Shown here: positions 4,611 through 5,065 of the stretch, piece after piece
How positions within the stretch are numbered: the first letter of the stretch is position 1
How the letters are laid out: every line of letters starts with the position of its first letter
Origin: Rhodocyclaceae bacterium
Lineage (GTDB): Bacteria > Pseudomonadota > Gammaproteobacteria > Burkholderiales > Rhodocyclaceae
Assembly: GCA_025361105.1 (NCBI GenBank)
Contig: JANYAW010000095.1
Location: 1-5,065 of the forward strand
Direction of reading: 5' to 3'
DNA length: 5,065 nucleotides
Position numbers and translations under genes: made by a program
Notes under the pieces: model-generated
Seen by the model: only the letters and a program-made list of their open reading frames with translations
The model's database searches: none
Told to the model about the DNA's origin: nothing

Positions 4611-5065
4611 CTACTCGTGATAGTCCATCGCCTTATAACCGTGATGTTTTATCAACTCATCGCGTTCGGCGGATTTCAAATCTTCGCGTACCATTTCGCT
4701 GACTAATTCGTCGAACGTTATTTTGGGTGTCCAACCCAATTTCTCGCGTGCTTTGGTCGCGTCACCGAGCAAAGTTTCAACTTCCGTTGGCCGGAAATAA
4801 CGTGCATCGACCGAGACAATACAACGTTCGACGCCGTCGACTGCCGTCAAGAATCCGCGCTCATCCACACCCTCGCCACGCCAGTCGATTTGCATGCCAA
4901 GCTCTTTGCCAGCAGCATTCACAAAATCACGCACACTGTATTGCACGCCGGTGGCAATCACAAAATCCTCAGGCTTTTCTTGTTGCAACATCAGCCATTG
5001 CATTTCCACATAGTCCTTGGCATGACCCCAGTCGCGCTTCGAATCCATGTTGCCGAGGTACAAAC
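4611..5065 (-). CDS. gmd: GDP-mannose 4,6-dehydratase, C-terminal part (N-terminus off the right edge)
   Basis: Gmd is an NADP-dependent short-chain dehydrogenase-type enzyme that turns GDP-mannose into GDP-4-keto-6-deoxymannose, the precursor of GDP-fucose, GDP-rhamnose or GDP-perosamine for surface polysaccharides. The last 151 residues or so are visible (family about 340-370). Characteristic runs are LYLGNMDSKRDWGHAKDY at the window edge, MQWLMLQQEKPEDFVIATG, YSVRDFV, then RYFRPTEVETLLGDATKA and EKLGWTP. The conserved C-terminal HGY is present. A TTG at 5061-5063 is an internal Leu codon, not a start: the frame continues off the window. The catalytic Tyr-x-x-x-Lys and the Rossmann motif lie outside. 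It converges on the GntR gene and belongs to a different functional unit from the phenol genes. Confidence 0.96.
   Translation of the reverse strand, partial: LYLGNMDSKRDWGHAKDYVEMQWLMLQQEKPEDFVIATGVQYSVRDFVNAAGKELGMQIDWRGEGVDERGFLTAVDGVERCIVSVDARYFRPTEVETLLGDATKAREKLGWTPKITFDELVSEMVREDLKSAERDELIKHHGYKAMDYHE

Noticed and set aside
1..5065. CRISPR array, tRNA, rRNA, insertion sequence or attachment site
   Set aside because: I saw no regularly spaced repeats, no cloverleaf or rRNA signature, no transposase and no terminal inverted repeats.

Overview
The window is most likely from a betaproteobacterium of moderate GC content. It holds the control region and first genes of a multicomponent phenol hydroxylase (dmp/phl/aph-type) operon, its two regulators and one membrane-anchored accessory gene. 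The organism call rests on family resemblance: a DmpR-type sigma-54 activator paired with a GntR/FCD regulator recalls the Comamonas aph/phc systems. No rRNA or other taxonomic marker is present.

Layout from left to right. (1) Positions 1-925, minus strand: dmpL (phenol hydroxylase P1, cut by the left edge) preceded by dmpK (P0 assembly protein). (2) Positions 926-1412, no gene: the control region. On the minus strand it carries a good sigma-54 -24/-12 element (963-978), a palindrome (1006-1019) and a DmpR-type upstream activating site (1054-1069). The rest is unassigned apart from short inverted repeats. (3) Positions 1413-1946, plus strand: an antibiotic-biosynthesis-monooxygenase (ABM) domain fused to two membrane helices. 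(4) Positions 1947-2104: an AT-rich leader with two palindromes. (5) Positions 2105-3799, plus strand: dmpR, a complete 564-residue phenol-sensing sigma-54 activator that keeps its zinc and phenol pocket residues. (6) Positions 3805-4554, plus strand: a GntR/FCD repressor 5 nt downstream of dmpR. (7) Positions 4611-5065, minus strand: the C-terminal part of GDP-mannose 4,6-dehydratase (gmd), which is unrelated to phenol and marks the edge of the catabolic cluster.

Proposed working model. Phenol-bound DmpR hexamers act from the site at 1054-1069 on sigma-54 polymerase at 963-978 to transcribe dmpKL and the genes beyond the left edge, which convert phenol to catechol. The co-transcribed GntR protein probably damps the system. 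An identical 12-base sequence, AATCTCGAGAAT, sits at the centre of a palindrome in both control regions: between activator site and promoter of the dmp operon, and just before the dmpR ribosome-binding site. It is the best candidate for a shared operator. The enzymes and DmpR are familiar families. The less familiar parts are the shared palindrome, the GT in place of GC at -12, and the ABM-membrane gene inserted between the regulator and the operon it controls.
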